This document shows positions 42,823-53,200 of a DNA stretch of 64,000 nt, one piece after another. Below the pieces are notes generated by a model. It saw nothing but the letters and a program-made list of their open reading frames with translations. It was not told the DNA's origin and searched no databases. Location: the NCBI GenBank assembly GCA_026129545.1, contig JAHCHX010000001.1, positions 62,001 to 126,000 on the forward strand. The letters run 5' to 3'. The DNA is from Saprospiraceae bacterium (GTDB lineage Bacteria; Bacteroidota; Bacteroidia; Chitinophagales; Saprospiraceae). Numbering within the stretch: position 1 is the stretch's first letter; each line of letters starts with the position of its first letter. Position numbers and translations under genes: made by a program.

Positions 42823-44106
42823 ATGGCAACTGAAACTGCAATCCGCAAATTTCACCCCTTCACCAACTACGATTTCAGCAATTTCTATTTCGGCTCCGGC
42901 GACGACGTGTGCGAGGCCATCCGTTCTTTCAACCAATGGTGGGACGAGGCTTTTCCCGGTGGCTATCATATTTACCGTGAGCCGTTCACCTCGGCACCCG
43001 GTACACACATTTCCATCAGGAGCAATCAGGGCAAACACCTCGAAGGCCTGCTCAATTTTTCCTCCTACAACTACCTCGGAATGTCCAACGCGCCTGTGGT
43101 GACTGCCGCCGCCGTCGCTGCCATCAATAAATACGGTCTCGGTGCTTCGGGCGGTCCCAACCTGAGCGGTATGTACGACATCCACCGCGAACTGGAAGCC
43201 TCGTTGGCTGCTTTTAAAAAGAAAGAAGCCTGCACGACTTTCAACTCTGGCTACGCTGCCAATTTGGGCATCATTTCCGGCATTATGCGTTCGGGGGATA
43301 CGATTTTTCTCGACCAGTATTCCCATGCTTCCATCGTGGACGGCGCGATTTTGTCAAAAGCCAAAACCGTATTTTTCAGACACAACAATGCCGCTGACCT
43401 TGAGCGCAAACTTGCTGGCACAACGGGTCGAAAATTGGTAATCGTGGAAGGCGTGTACTCTATGGACGGCGATTTTTGCAACCTGCCGGAAATCGTGGAG
43501 GTATCGAAAAAACACGGTGCTCGCATCATGATTGACGAGGCACATTCGGCTTTTGTGGTCGGCGAAAATGGCCGGGGCGTGGTCGAACATTTCGGCCTTG
43601 AGGATGCCGTGGACTTCCACATGGGCACTTTTTCCAAAGCCCTTGGCGGCTTGGGTGGCTACGCCTGCGGCGACCGCGAGTTTGTCCTCTATCTCGAAGC
43701 CTACGCTCGCTCGCGCTTTTTCTCCTGCACCTTGCCACCCTCTGTTTCGGCTGGTGTTTTGGCGGCCTTGAATCACATCGAAGCCAATCCCGAAATTCGG
43801 CTCCAACTCTGGCACAATGTGGAGTATTTGCAAAAAAGGCTGAAAGAAGTGGGTGTGGACACTGGCCAATCCACTTCGCAGGTGATTCCCATCATGGTGT
43901 ATGAAGATGCCAAAGTGTTCGGCATTGCCAAAAGGCTGCGCGAAGAAGGTATCTTTTTGCAGCCGGTGAATTACCCGGCCGTCTCCAAGGGCAAAGCCCG
44001 TCTTCGGCTATCCGTCTCTGCCTCGCACACCCTTGCTCAACTCGAATACGCCGCACAAACTATCGCTAACATTTTACAAGAAGCAGGTATCCCATGCGAC
44101 AAGTAG
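42823..44106 (+). CDS. Alpha-oxoamine synthase family enzyme (SPT/AONS/KBL type)
   Basis: A 427-residue PLP enzyme of the family that condenses an acyl thioester with an amino acid (serine palmitoyltransferase, 8-amino-7-oxononanoate synthase, glycine C-acetyltransferase). Seen: LLNFSSYNYLGMS near the N-terminus of the core, GASGGPNLSGMYDIHRELEASLAAF, the PLP-binding D238-E239-A240-H241 in IMIDEAHSAFVVGENGRG, and the Schiff-base lysine K272 in MGTFSKALGGLGGY. An N-terminal extension of about 70 residues precedes the core. Length and the SSYNYLG motif are closer to serine palmitoyltransferase or the cysteate acyltransferase of sulfonolipid synthesis than to BioF; the substrate cannot be decided. 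It overlaps the next gene by 13 bp, so they are translationally coupled. Confidence 0.92.
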   Translation: MATETAIRKFHPFTNYDFSNFYFGSGDDVCEAIRSFNQWWDEAFPGGYHIYREPFTSAPGTHISIRSNQGKHLEGLLNFSSYNYLGMSNAPVVTAAAVAAINKYGLGASGGPNLSGMYDIHRELEASLAAFKKKEACTTFNSGYAANLGIISGIMRSGDTIFLDQYSHASIVDGAILSKAKTVFFRHNNAADLERKLAGTTGRKLVIVEGVYSMDGDFCNLPEIVEVSKKHGARIMIDEAHSAFVVGENGRGVVEHFGLEDAVDFHMGTFSKALGGLGGYACGDREFVLYLEAYARSRFFSCTLPPSVSAGVLAALNHIEANPEIRLQLWHNVEYLQKRLKEVGVDTGQSTSQVIPIMVYEDAKVFGIAKRLREEGIFLQPVNYPAVSKGKARLRLSVSASHTLAQLEYAAQTIANILQEAGIPCDK

Positions 44107-44819
44107 TTGAATATCACATTTCCAATGGCATCAATTCCATCTTTGGAATACCGACCGAAGTCGCTCGCAAGTACCTGCCCGTTGGCATCGAACCTGTAGA
44201 AGCCAATCACGGTGTCAGTCTGCTCGGTGTCACGATGTTCGATTTTTCGGAAAGCCCCGTCGGCCCTTATCAGGAATTGGTCATGTCGCTGTATGTCGCG
44301 CCGCGCCTCGGCATCATGGAACAGCATCCGCACGCGGCAGTCTATCCGCTCGTGGTGGCTTCCAGCAGCTGCAAGGCCCGCGACCATGCCATTGACCTGT
44401 GGCATCTGCCGCATTTCATGGAGGACATCTCGGTAGAGTTCTCCGTTTCGCCCGACAATCGCACGATAAGGGGCATAGCACGCTGCCATCGGGGACAACC
44501 AATTGTCGAATTGAGTACGGAACAACAAGGCGCTTCCAGCGCGGCCTACCAGTTGTACCAATCGTTTCAGGGCGATGAAAGTGGTTCGTACATCGGCATT
44601 ATGGATATGCGCGGCAGCCTGCGCGAGCATGAAGCAGGCACGGGTGACGTATGCTTGCACCCGCATCGGTTTTTTGAGCGGCTCGATTTGTCGGCTATGG
44701 AAATCATCCCGTACCGGGAAATGTGGATGCAGGCAGGTGTGGAAAGCTATCATGATTTGATTGCGGTTGAGTCCACGATTGGCGATAGTTTAAGACAGGA
44801 GATGTCTCAAAGAGGTTAA
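44094..44819 (+). CDS. Acetoacetate-decarboxylase-like protein
   Basis: A 241-residue cytoplasmic protein resembling the acetoacetate decarboxylase superfamily: GIPTEVARKYLPVGIEPVEANHGVSLLGVTMFDF (N-terminal strand region), LVMSLYVAPRLG, then IDLWHLPHFMEDISVEFSV. True decarboxylases have a W-G-Y/F-P-K-K segment at this point, where the first Lys forms the Schiff base; here it reads W103-H-L-P-H107, so that lysine seems absent. It may therefore catalyse a different reaction (aldolase or hydrolase members are known) or be a binding protein. Its start lies inside the oxoamine synthase gene, so both probably act in one pathway, for example on the beta-keto product. This assignment is weaker than that of its partner. 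Confidence 0.65.
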   Translation: MRQVVEYHISNGINSIFGIPTEVARKYLPVGIEPVEANHGVSLLGVTMFDFSESPVGPYQELVMSLYVAPRLGIMEQHPHAAVYPLVVASSSCKARDHAIDLWHLPHFMEDISVEFSVSPDNRTIRGIARCHRGQPIVELSTEQQGASSAAYQLYQSFQGDESGSYIGIMDMRGSLREHEAGTGDVCLHPHRFFERLDLSAMEIIPYREMWMQAGVESYHDLIAVESTIGDSLRQEMSQRG

Positions 44820-44869
44820 GGTGGTGCCCGCAAAAATGATGTGACACCGTGCATATACCGCATGAGGGA

Positions 44870-44893
44870 GTGTCGGCGCGGACACCAACATCA
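44870..44893. repeat. Palindromic repeat copy, before the gene at 45035
   Basis: GTGTCGGCGCGGACAC is self-complementary at its ends and continues into CAACATCA. A related sequence in opposite orientation is at 46188-46211, so the T9SS gene is bracketed by a diverged pair (about 17 of 24 positions alike). Confidence 0.4.
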
Positions 44894-44951
44894 GCAGAAG
44901 AAGTGATTCCAGCTTCACGCGAATATTTTTCGCATTAGTTCAATCCCGCAA

Positions 44952-44959
44952 TATCTTTG
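44952..44959 (+). promoter_or_regulatory. -7 box TATCTTTG of the gene at 45035
   Basis: An exact TAnnTTTG match with TTTT 21 bp upstream in the -33 position (44927-44930). The leader would be about 70 nt and contains the perfect 12-bp palindrome CGCAATATTGCG at 44999-45010. Confidence 0.5.
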
Positions 44960-45034
44960 TTGGCGGTTCAGTCTCCCCGCTGATTGCCGACGCTGTGGCG
45001 CAATATTGCGTAAGTTCCTTGTCAAAATGCAACC

Positions 45035-46168
45035 ATGAAACAACTGGTACTTTGCTCCCTCCTGCTGTTAGGTCTTGCCAATCTGGTAACGGCCCAGATT
45101 GCCATCACCAATTCGGTTTTTCCTTCAGTGGGCGACACGCTTCACCATGCTTTTGGCAACCAGCCCGGAGCTATCAATCAGATTTTCACGCCGCCCGGCG
45201 GCGGCCAACAGTGGGAACTTACCAACCTGCAGCCAACCCAATTGTGGAATCAGGTCATGAAAAGCCCGCAATTGGGCACGGCTTCCGGCTCCTTCCCTGC
45301 GGCATCTATCCTGTATAATCCGGCAAACTCCAGTTCGGAAGTTTATTTGCAGGTTACCAGTAATCAGGTCAATGACCTGGGTTATTATGGCTTAGACGAG
45401 CTGGGTTTGGGCTTGACTTTATTGTTTAAAAAGGTGCCGGCACTGGAACAATCCTGGGCGCCAGTCAACTTCTTTGACATCCACCAAAGTACTTCGAATG
45501 TTTTAACTGCTTTCGATGCGCCGCTCGCGCCGCCCATTTTGCTGAACCTGGTACCGACGGCAGATTCTTTCCGTATCCGGTTTACGTATCAGCGGATCGG
45601 TGTCATCGATGCGTATGGCACACTGGCAATCCCCGGCGGCACTTTTGATGTGCTGCGGAAAAAGCAGACCGAATACAAGTCAACCGCTGTGGATGTGAAG
45701 GTGGCACCTTTGGGATGGATAGATATATCCACTATCGGCGGCCAACAATTACTCCCCTTGGGGACGGATACCATAACGACCTTTCATTTTCTGAACAACG
45801 TGTCCAAGGAAGCTATTGCTATATGCACACTCAATACTGCACAAAACACGGTGACGGGCGTTCAGTACAAAGCCTTGCCTCCCCCCGTCGCCACTTTTGC
45901 ACCATCCTTGAATGAATCGCTTTTGGCCTATCCCAATCCGGTTCAAAATACGCTGTATGTGCGTTTCACAAACGACGACGCAGGGGCAACTTTTCAATTA
46001 CGGCTAATAAACGCGCAAGGATGTCTGATACTTGAGCAAACAGTGGAGGCTAGCACAGCCATAAATGATATTTCTATTCCAGTCGCTAACCTGACGCCTG
46101 GCATCTATGAACTGATTCTACTGCGCGATGGGGTACCCGTTGGCCGGGCCAGGGTGGTTAAGAACTGA
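45035..46168 (+). CDS. Secreted protein with T9SS type A sorting domain
   Basis: A 377-residue exported protein. Signal peptide MKQLVLCSLLLLGLANLVTAQ is followed by about 275 residues of beta-rich sequence without recognisable motif (for example FPSVGDTLHHAFGNQPGAINQIFTPPGGGQQWELTN). Such bodies are common in Bacteroidota T9SS proteins but have no assigned role. The C-terminus (SLLAYPNPVQNTLYVRF ... FQLRLINAQGCLILEQTV ... TPGIYELILLRDGVPVGRARVVKN) is a sorting domain. It is a single gene with its own promoter box and no obvious terminator; palindromic repeats lie on both sides. Confidence 0.85.
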   Translation: MKQLVLCSLLLLGLANLVTAQIAITNSVFPSVGDTLHHAFGNQPGAINQIFTPPGGGQQWELTNLQPTQLWNQVMKSPQLGTASGSFPAASILYNPANSSSEVYLQVTSNQVNDLGYYGLDELGLGLTLLFKKVPALEQSWAPVNFFDIHQSTSNVLTAFDAPLAPPILLNLVPTADSFRIRFTYQRIGVIDAYGTLAIPGGTFDVLRKKQTEYKSTAVDVKVAPLGWIDISTIGGQQLLPLGTDTITTFHFLNNVSKEAIAICTLNTAQNTVTGVQYKALPPPVATFAPSLNESLLAYPNPVQNTLYVRFTNDDAGATFQLRLINAQGCLILEQTVEASTAINDISIPVANLTPGIYELILLRDGVPVGRARVVKN

Positions 46169-46187
46169 AGTTTCCTCGCTTAGCCGT

Positions 46188-46211
46188 TGATGTTGGCGCA
46201 GACGCTGACAT
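46188..46211. repeat. Palindromic repeat copy, after the gene at 45035
   Basis: TGATGTTGGCGCAGACGCTGACAT is an imperfect palindrome (GATGT / ACATC, GCG / CGC) and is related in inverted orientation to 44870-44893. Confidence 0.4.
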
Positions 46212-46499
46212 CGGCGGGAGGGAGTTGGTGAAGAAATTGGCGCTGTGAGTTTTTTACACTTGGTACCTCACGCGAGTACACCGGGCGAAAACACCTCGGC
46301 GCGGCGGGGGAAGACCAAGCGAGGCGGAAACCCGCTGCGTCCCTGCCTATAGATACTGCCAGTAAGTACTGAACGACATATTCAGGAAGTCCGCCGCTTT
46401 TTCCCGGCTGCCCATAGGGTTGAAAAAGGATAGCGCCCGGTAGCCTCTCCGTCTATTGGCGACTCCGCAATTCAAGGGCTATTGACCGGGTGCGGCACT

Positions 46500-46842
46500 C
46501 AATGGTTCGTGAAGAATCTAATCAGTCAAAAGACTTTGAAATCAGCAAGTTGCATTTTTTAAAATCTTCAGAATTTATTTTTGGTAGGGTTGGGTTGTTG
46601 CCCAACCCTACCAAAAATGCCGAAATCATAGTGAGCAGTTAAAAATTCTTGTAAAAACTTAGTCAGCCTTCAAGCGCAGAGGACTCGGTTGACAGGCTTA
46701 TAGGTTTTTGACAGGATTTACAGGATTTACAGGTTCAATGAGGCGGCTTCGCTGCGAAAAATCCTGTAAATCTTGTAAATCCTGTCAAAAATTGAATGTC
46801 CGCTGTCCTGCCTAAGTTTTTACAAATTCTTCACGAACCATT
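46500..46842. repeat. Composite element with 17-bp terminal inverted repeats
   Basis: AATGGTTCGTGAAGAAT at 46500-46516 is repeated exactly in inverted orientation at 46826-46842. Inside are a perfect 17-bp palindrome (46578-46594 / 46601-46617), an inverted pair TTGTAAAAACTTAG (46649-46662 / 46812-46825), and a 29-bp inverted pair with one mismatch starting TTTTTGACAGGATTTA (46705-46733 / 46763-46791). There is no transposase frame. The size and termini resemble a MITE, but the nesting suggests repeats inserted into repeats. Confidence 0.7.
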
Positions 46843-46904
46843 GGCACTAATATTAACTTTTTTCATTTTTCCCCAAATTTTTCCCCATCAATTGAACTTG
46901 GTCT

Positions 46905-46912
46905 TACTTTTG
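46905..46912 (+). promoter_or_regulatory. -7 box TACTTTTG upstream of the 47221 gene
   Basis: An exact TAnnTTTG match; TTTTT ends 22 bp upstream in the -33 position. The leader would be about 300 nt, with a small stem TTACCT / AGGTAA soon after the start. Confidence 0.45.
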
Positions 46913-47220
46913 CAGCGATAATTTACCTGTTGGAAGGTAACCATGCTCCTTGTGGCAGATAAAATCGCTTCTTTCTTATATTTCGCGCTGTCAGGTTTTG
47001 AGCGTAGATAAAAACGCAATCTGTTCAAAATCAGGGAGTTCAATCATGCTTATCTGACAAATCTTAGCGAATCAAGGTATAATTTCCGCTATCATCCCTT
47101 TTTCATAATCTTGGCCGAAAAACATCCCTACTGCTGATTTCCGCAAAATTCGATGCGGGAACGGGTTATGCTATATGCGTGTATCTGTAAGTCAATCAAA
47201 CGAACACTCAACCAATTTTT

Positions 47221-50200
47221 ATGAATAAACTTGTACGTCCGCTTGCTGTCTTTTTGTTGCTGTTCGTGGTATGCTTCTACGTCCCTTTGATAGCGCAAAA
47301 CCCCATCGTCACCGAAAACGCACTGTCTGGCAATCCCCCCTCCGAATGGGAACTTCCCAGCCCCAATGCAGGCGACCTCTCCATTCAGGGATTCGCCGAC
47401 GGCTTGAGCGTCAATAAGGGCGAAACCGTTCGCTTCAAAATAGATGTGACGGGCGCTGCCACCGACTACACCATTAAAATCTACCGCCTCGGTTACTACG
47501 GCGGCGACGGCGCCCGCCTCGTGGCCGACCTCGGCACCTTCACCGGCGTGGCCCAGCCCGCACCCGCCACCGACCCCGTCACTGGCCTGGTGGATTGCGG
47601 CACTTGGGCCGAATCGGCCAATTGGGCTGTACCCTCTGGCGCAGTGTCGGGCATCTACATTGCCAAACTGACCCGGCTCGACAACAACGGCGCGAGCCAC
47701 ATTGCCTTCATCGTGCGCGATGACGAGGGCAACGCCGATTTGTTGTTCAAAACGATGGATGCCACTTGGCAGGCCTACAATGGCTATGGAGGCAACAGCT
47801 TCTATACTGGCAGCGTGCCGGGATTCCCCAATGGTCATGCAGCAAAAATTAGCTACAACCGCCCTTTTTTGACGCGCGGCGGCGGCGGCGGCAGCAGCTC
47901 GTCGGAAGATTGGTTGTTCAACGCGGAGTATCCGATGATTCGTTTTCTGGAACGCAATGGCTACCACGTCAGTTACACCACCGACCTTGACATGGAGCGC
48001 GACCCCGACCCCATTGACACTGACCACAAGGTCATTTTGTCAGTCGGCCACGACGAGTATTGGTCGGCAGCCGAGCGCACGAAATTTGAAAACGCCCGCA
48101 ACGCCGGGGTACACTTGGCTTTTTTTAGCGGTAATGAAGTGTATTGGAAAACGCGCTGGGAGAACAGCATTGACGGCAACAACGACCCCGTGCGCACCCT
48201 TGTTTGCTATAAAGAAGGAACATTGGGAGAAAATGTCTGCGGAAACAAATGTGACCCGGAAGTAAATATCTGGACCGGACTGTGGCGCGACGGCTGTGCG
48301 TTCTCGCCTCCTGCGGATGGCTGCAATCCCGAAAATGCCCTCACTGGCCAAATAAGTTGGGATGGCACCACAGGCCCCATTAGGGTGCCAGATGCTTTCA
48401 AGGATTTGCGTTTTTGGCGCAACACGCCCAACGTCTCCACGCTCGGCAACGGGCAAACTTGGACGATGCCCGATGGCACCCTCGGTTATGAATGGAACTG
48501 GGAACAGGCGGCCTACGAATCGAGCAACCCGCGCGGACGCATCCTCATGTCGAGCACACTGCAAAATGGACATACCCACAAATTGTCGCTCTATCGCCAT
48601 TCCAGCGGCGCGTATGTGTTTGGTGCCGGCACCGTGCAATGGTCTTGGGGACTCGACGAGGTGCACGACCGGGGCAACGAACCCACCAGCCCCGATATGC
48701 AGCAGGCTACTATCAATCTGTTTGCGGATATGGGCGTTCAGCCCGCCACGTTGATGGCGGGCTTGGTGGCTGCCACTGCTTCTACCGATGTTGACCCGCC
48801 CAGTGCTGTCATCACGACACCATTGGACGGGGAGATTTTCCCCAACAACTCCAATGTCACGATTTCCGGCACAGCCTCCGACGCAGGGGGTGGGGTAGTG
48901 GCAGGTGTGGAAGTCTCGGTGGACGGCGGCACCACTTGGCAGGTCGCCACCGGCACCACCAACTGGACATACGCTTGGGTGCCGACGGTGGAGGCGACCT
49001 ACGTCATCAAAAGCCGCGCATTCGACGACACTGGCAACATGGAAACACCCGATACGCCGCCCGCTGCCAATGCCATCACGGTGGAGATCAGCGGTGCCTT
49101 GCCTTGTCCTTGCTCCTTGTTTTTGCCGAGCAATACGCCTGCTATTCCGTTAGAAAACGACAACAATGGCGGCATCGTAAATGGCATGAGATTCCGCGCT
49201 GCTGAGGATGGCTTCATCACGGGGGTGCGTTTTTACAAAGGCGCAGGCAATACTGGCAATCATGTCGGCCAACTCTGGACTAACAACGGCTCCCTGTTGG
49301 CTACCGTTGATTTTGAAAACGAAACCGCTTCTGGTTGGCAAGAACAGGCTTTTGCAAACCCGCAAGCCATCGTCGCCAATACCACTTATGTCATCTCTGT
49401 ATTCAATGACAACGGCAATTATGCCGTCACAGACCCCTACTTCACAAGTGCCGTCGTGAATGGCCCCTTGCGCGGCCTTGCCGACGGTGAGGACGGACCC
49501 AACGGCGTGTACCTTTATACCAACACGCCCGCATTCCCCACTCAGACTTTCAATGCCAGCAACTATTGGGTGGACGTGGTGTTTGAAACCAATGTCGGCC
49601 CGGACGAGACACCGCCGACCGTCAGTTCCACCGTGCCCGGTGCAGGAGCCTCCGGGGTGAACATCAACGCCAACGTGAGCGCGACCTTTAACGAGGCTAT
49701 TGACCCGGCTACGGTGAACTCAAACACGGTCGAACTGCTCGACCCCTCGAACATGAGCGTGCCAGCCACCATTTCCTACAACGTCGGCACACGGACCGCT
49801 ATCATTGACCCCATTTCCGCATTAGAATACAGCACGACCTACACGGCGAGAATAGTCGGTGGCGGCACTGACCCGCGCATCAAGGATTTGGCGGGCAATG
49901 CTTTGGCAGCCGATTATACTTGGACATTCACCACCTCCGCCCCACCGCCACCGCCGCCCTCCGAAGGGCCGGGCGGGCCGATTTTGGTGGTCAGTTCGGC
50001 GGCCAACCCATTCAGCCGCTATCCGGTCGAGTTTTTGCGCACAGAGGGTTTCAACGAATTTTTTGCGGCGGACATCTCCGAAGTGGACGCGACGATGTTG
50101 AACGGTTATGATGTCGTGATTTTGGGTGAAATGGCATTGTCGGGCACGCAAGTCACGTTGTTCAGCAACTGGGTGGACGCGGGCGGCACATTTATCGCCT

Positions 50201-53200
50201 TCCGTCCCGATGCACAATTGTCCACGCTGCTTGGCATCACGTCCGCCGGCGGCACCCTTTCGGAAGGTTATTTATTGGTGAATACTGCCTCCGGCCCCGG
50301 TGTGGGCATCGTGGGGCAAACGATTCAATTTCACGGTACCGCCGACCAATACAACCTCAACGGCGCGACGAGTTTGGCCACGCTTTATTCAAATGCCAAC
50401 ACGGCCACTTCATTCCCCGCGGCGACGCTGCGCGAAGTAGGCGCCAACGGAGGCAAGGCGGTTGCGTTCACCTACGACCTTGCCCGCTCTGTGGTGCTGA
50501 CCCGCCAAGGCAATCCCGCTTGGGCAGGACAAAACCGCGAGACGACCGACGGTGTGATTCGTTCCAATGACCTTTTCTTCGGAAATGCCGCTGGCGACCC
50601 GCAACCTGATTGGGTGAATCTCGACAAGGTTGCCATTCCGCAAGCCGACGAGCAGTTGCGCTTGCTGTCGAACATCATCATTCAAGGCAATTTGCACCGC
50701 AAACCCCTGCCGCGCTTTTGGTTTTTGCCAAGTGGTTTCAAAGCTGCCGTGGTGATGACCGGCGACGACCACGGGGTGGGTCTCACCAGTTCGTTTTTCA
50801 ACGACTTCCTCGCGGCGAGCAGCGGTAACACACCTGCTGATGTGGCAAACTGGACGGCCGTGCGCGGCTCTTCCTACATTTATCCCAACACGCCCTTACC
50901 GGGTGCCGACACTTACCAAAGTCAGGGTTTTGAAGTCAGTGTGCACGTCAGTACTGGCTGCGCCAACTGGACACCCGCCACGTTGCCCAACTTTTTTGCC
51001 AACGACTTGACGGCCTTCGCGAATAATTTCCCCAACATCAACCCGCCCGCCACCCACCGCACGCACTGCATCGCGTGGAGCGATTTTGTCAGCAAGGCAC
51101 TCGTGCAGGTTGCCAACGGCATCCGGCTCGACGTGAACTACTACTACTGGCCGGGCAGCTGGGTGCAAGACCGCGCAGGTATGTTCACGGGTTCCGGTCT
51201 GCCGATGCGTTTTGCGGACGAGGATGGCAATTTGATTGACTGCTACCAAGTGGCGACGCAATTCACCGACGAATCGGGCCAAAATTTCCCCTCGCACCAT
51301 CAGCAGGTGATAGACAAGGCGGTTGGCTCGGAAGGATATTATGGGGTGTTTTGTGCCAATTTTCACACCGACCGCGAATCTTCCCGCGCTTTGGCGGCTG
51401 GCCTCATATCCCATGCTCAAGCCAACAACGTGCCTGTGGTGTCGGCCAAACAAATGCTCGACTGGCTTGATGGGCGCAATGGCTCGTCGTTCGGCGCCAT
51501 CACATGGAATGTCAACGAATTGAGTTTCGACATCGCTGTGGGTGCCAATGCGAACAACCTGCGCGGCATGGTGCCGGTGGTTTCAGCCGTTGGCACCTTG
51601 CTCGGCATCACGCGCAACGGCGGTGCGGTCTCCTACACGACGGAGGTCATCAAAGGCATCGAATACGCCTTTTTCCCGGCGGATGCGGGTGCGTACATTG
51701 CCACTTACGGCGTGGATGTCACTCCTCCTGAGATTACCAGCGTGACTGCTACACCCAATGCCAATGGCACGGAAGCGACTGTGACTTGGAACACCAACGA
51801 ATCGGCCAATTCGCTGGTGCAATACGGCACCAATCCCAACAACCTGAACATGAGCGGCTCCAATGCTGCGCCAACCCTTTCGCACAGCATTCTGCTCACG
51901 GGACTGACCCCCGGTACGCTCTACTATTACCGCGTCACTTCAGAGGACGGAGTGGGCAACAGCGCGACCGAACCGGAGCCGCCTGCCGCGCCGCTGAGTT
52001 TCGTCACCCCGCTTGGCCCCTGCGCGGTGGACGGCACTTTCGCGCAATTCAGCCTCGGCACGCCAGATGCCAACACCTTGGTGGTGCCAGACGGCGACGG
52101 GGCGGTCATACTCAATCCCGCCGTGAATGAGGAATTCGACGGTGTGGCAACGCCCGCTGGTTGGACGGATGGCGCTTGGGGTGGTGGTGGCACCGTCGTC
52201 GTGGGCGGCGGCACGGTGACCGTCAATGGCGCGCATTTAGCCACCAATGCGACCTACGGGCCGGGTACTTCCATCGAATTTGAGGCAACTTTTCTGGCCG
52301 GGCCGTTCCAAAACGTAGGCTTTTCAACAGATTTTGACTTTAATTCACCGTGGGTCACTATTGGCACGGGTTCTGGCGGCGATGGCGTGTACGCCCGCCG
52401 GGATGGCGCTGCCGATGTTTCGCTTGGCGCTGGTTTGCTTGGTTCCACCCACCGCTACAAAATCGTGTGGACGGCTACCAATTTTGAATTTTATGTGGAT
52501 GGCGCAAACACGCCTGCTGCGACGATTGCCTACACCGTCGGCACAAACATGGTGGCTCAAATCAGTGATTTTCCTGTGGGTGGACAGGCTTTGGCTGTCA
52601 ACCGGATTCGTATTTCTCCCTATCCGGCAGCGGGTTCGTTCACTTCGCAAGTCCACGACGCGGGGGAACAACGCAACTGGGAACAAGCCTCATGGACGGA
52701 AAAATTGCCCACTGGCACAGTTTTGCAAATTTTCCAACGCCAAGGCGACACCCCCACGCCCGACGGCACTTGGACGGCTTTTTCGGCCATTCCTTCCAAC
52801 GGTGCCAACATCGGCGGCACCTCGCGTTACATTCAGTATCGCGCTGATTTGTCCACATCCAATGCGGCACATACGCCTGTTTTAGAGGGGATTGTGTTCG
52901 CCTGTTCGCCTGTTACGGGGATTCCTCAACACATTCGCGTCAAAGGCAACGGGGTGGAAATTGCCAATCGTGCCCTGACCGTCAGCCTCGCTGACCATAC
53001 CGATTTTGGTAGCGCCAACGTGAGTGGCAGCACTATCAGCCGCACCTTCACCATCGAAAATGTGCCCAACGCCCTATCGCTCAATCTGACTGGTGTGCCA
53101 TTGGTGACCATTGCCGACCGCAATGCTTTGGATTTCACCGTGACGGCGCAACCCTCGACACCCATCGCGGGGGGAGGCAGCACGACCTTTACCATAGAGT

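Larger units (their letters stand above)
46169..47220. other. Non-coding region of about 1 kb with nested inverted repeats
   Basis: No convincing gene was found on either strand. It contains a palindrome copy at 46188-46211 and a short minus-strand frame (46347-46478) encoding SREKAADFLNMSFSTYWQYL-stop, possibly a gene remnant. It also holds the nested inverted-repeat element at 46500-46842, two copies of TTTTTCCCC around 46865-46886, a -7 box at 46905-46912, and a long unassigned leader of about 300 bp before 47221. Confidence 0.6.
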
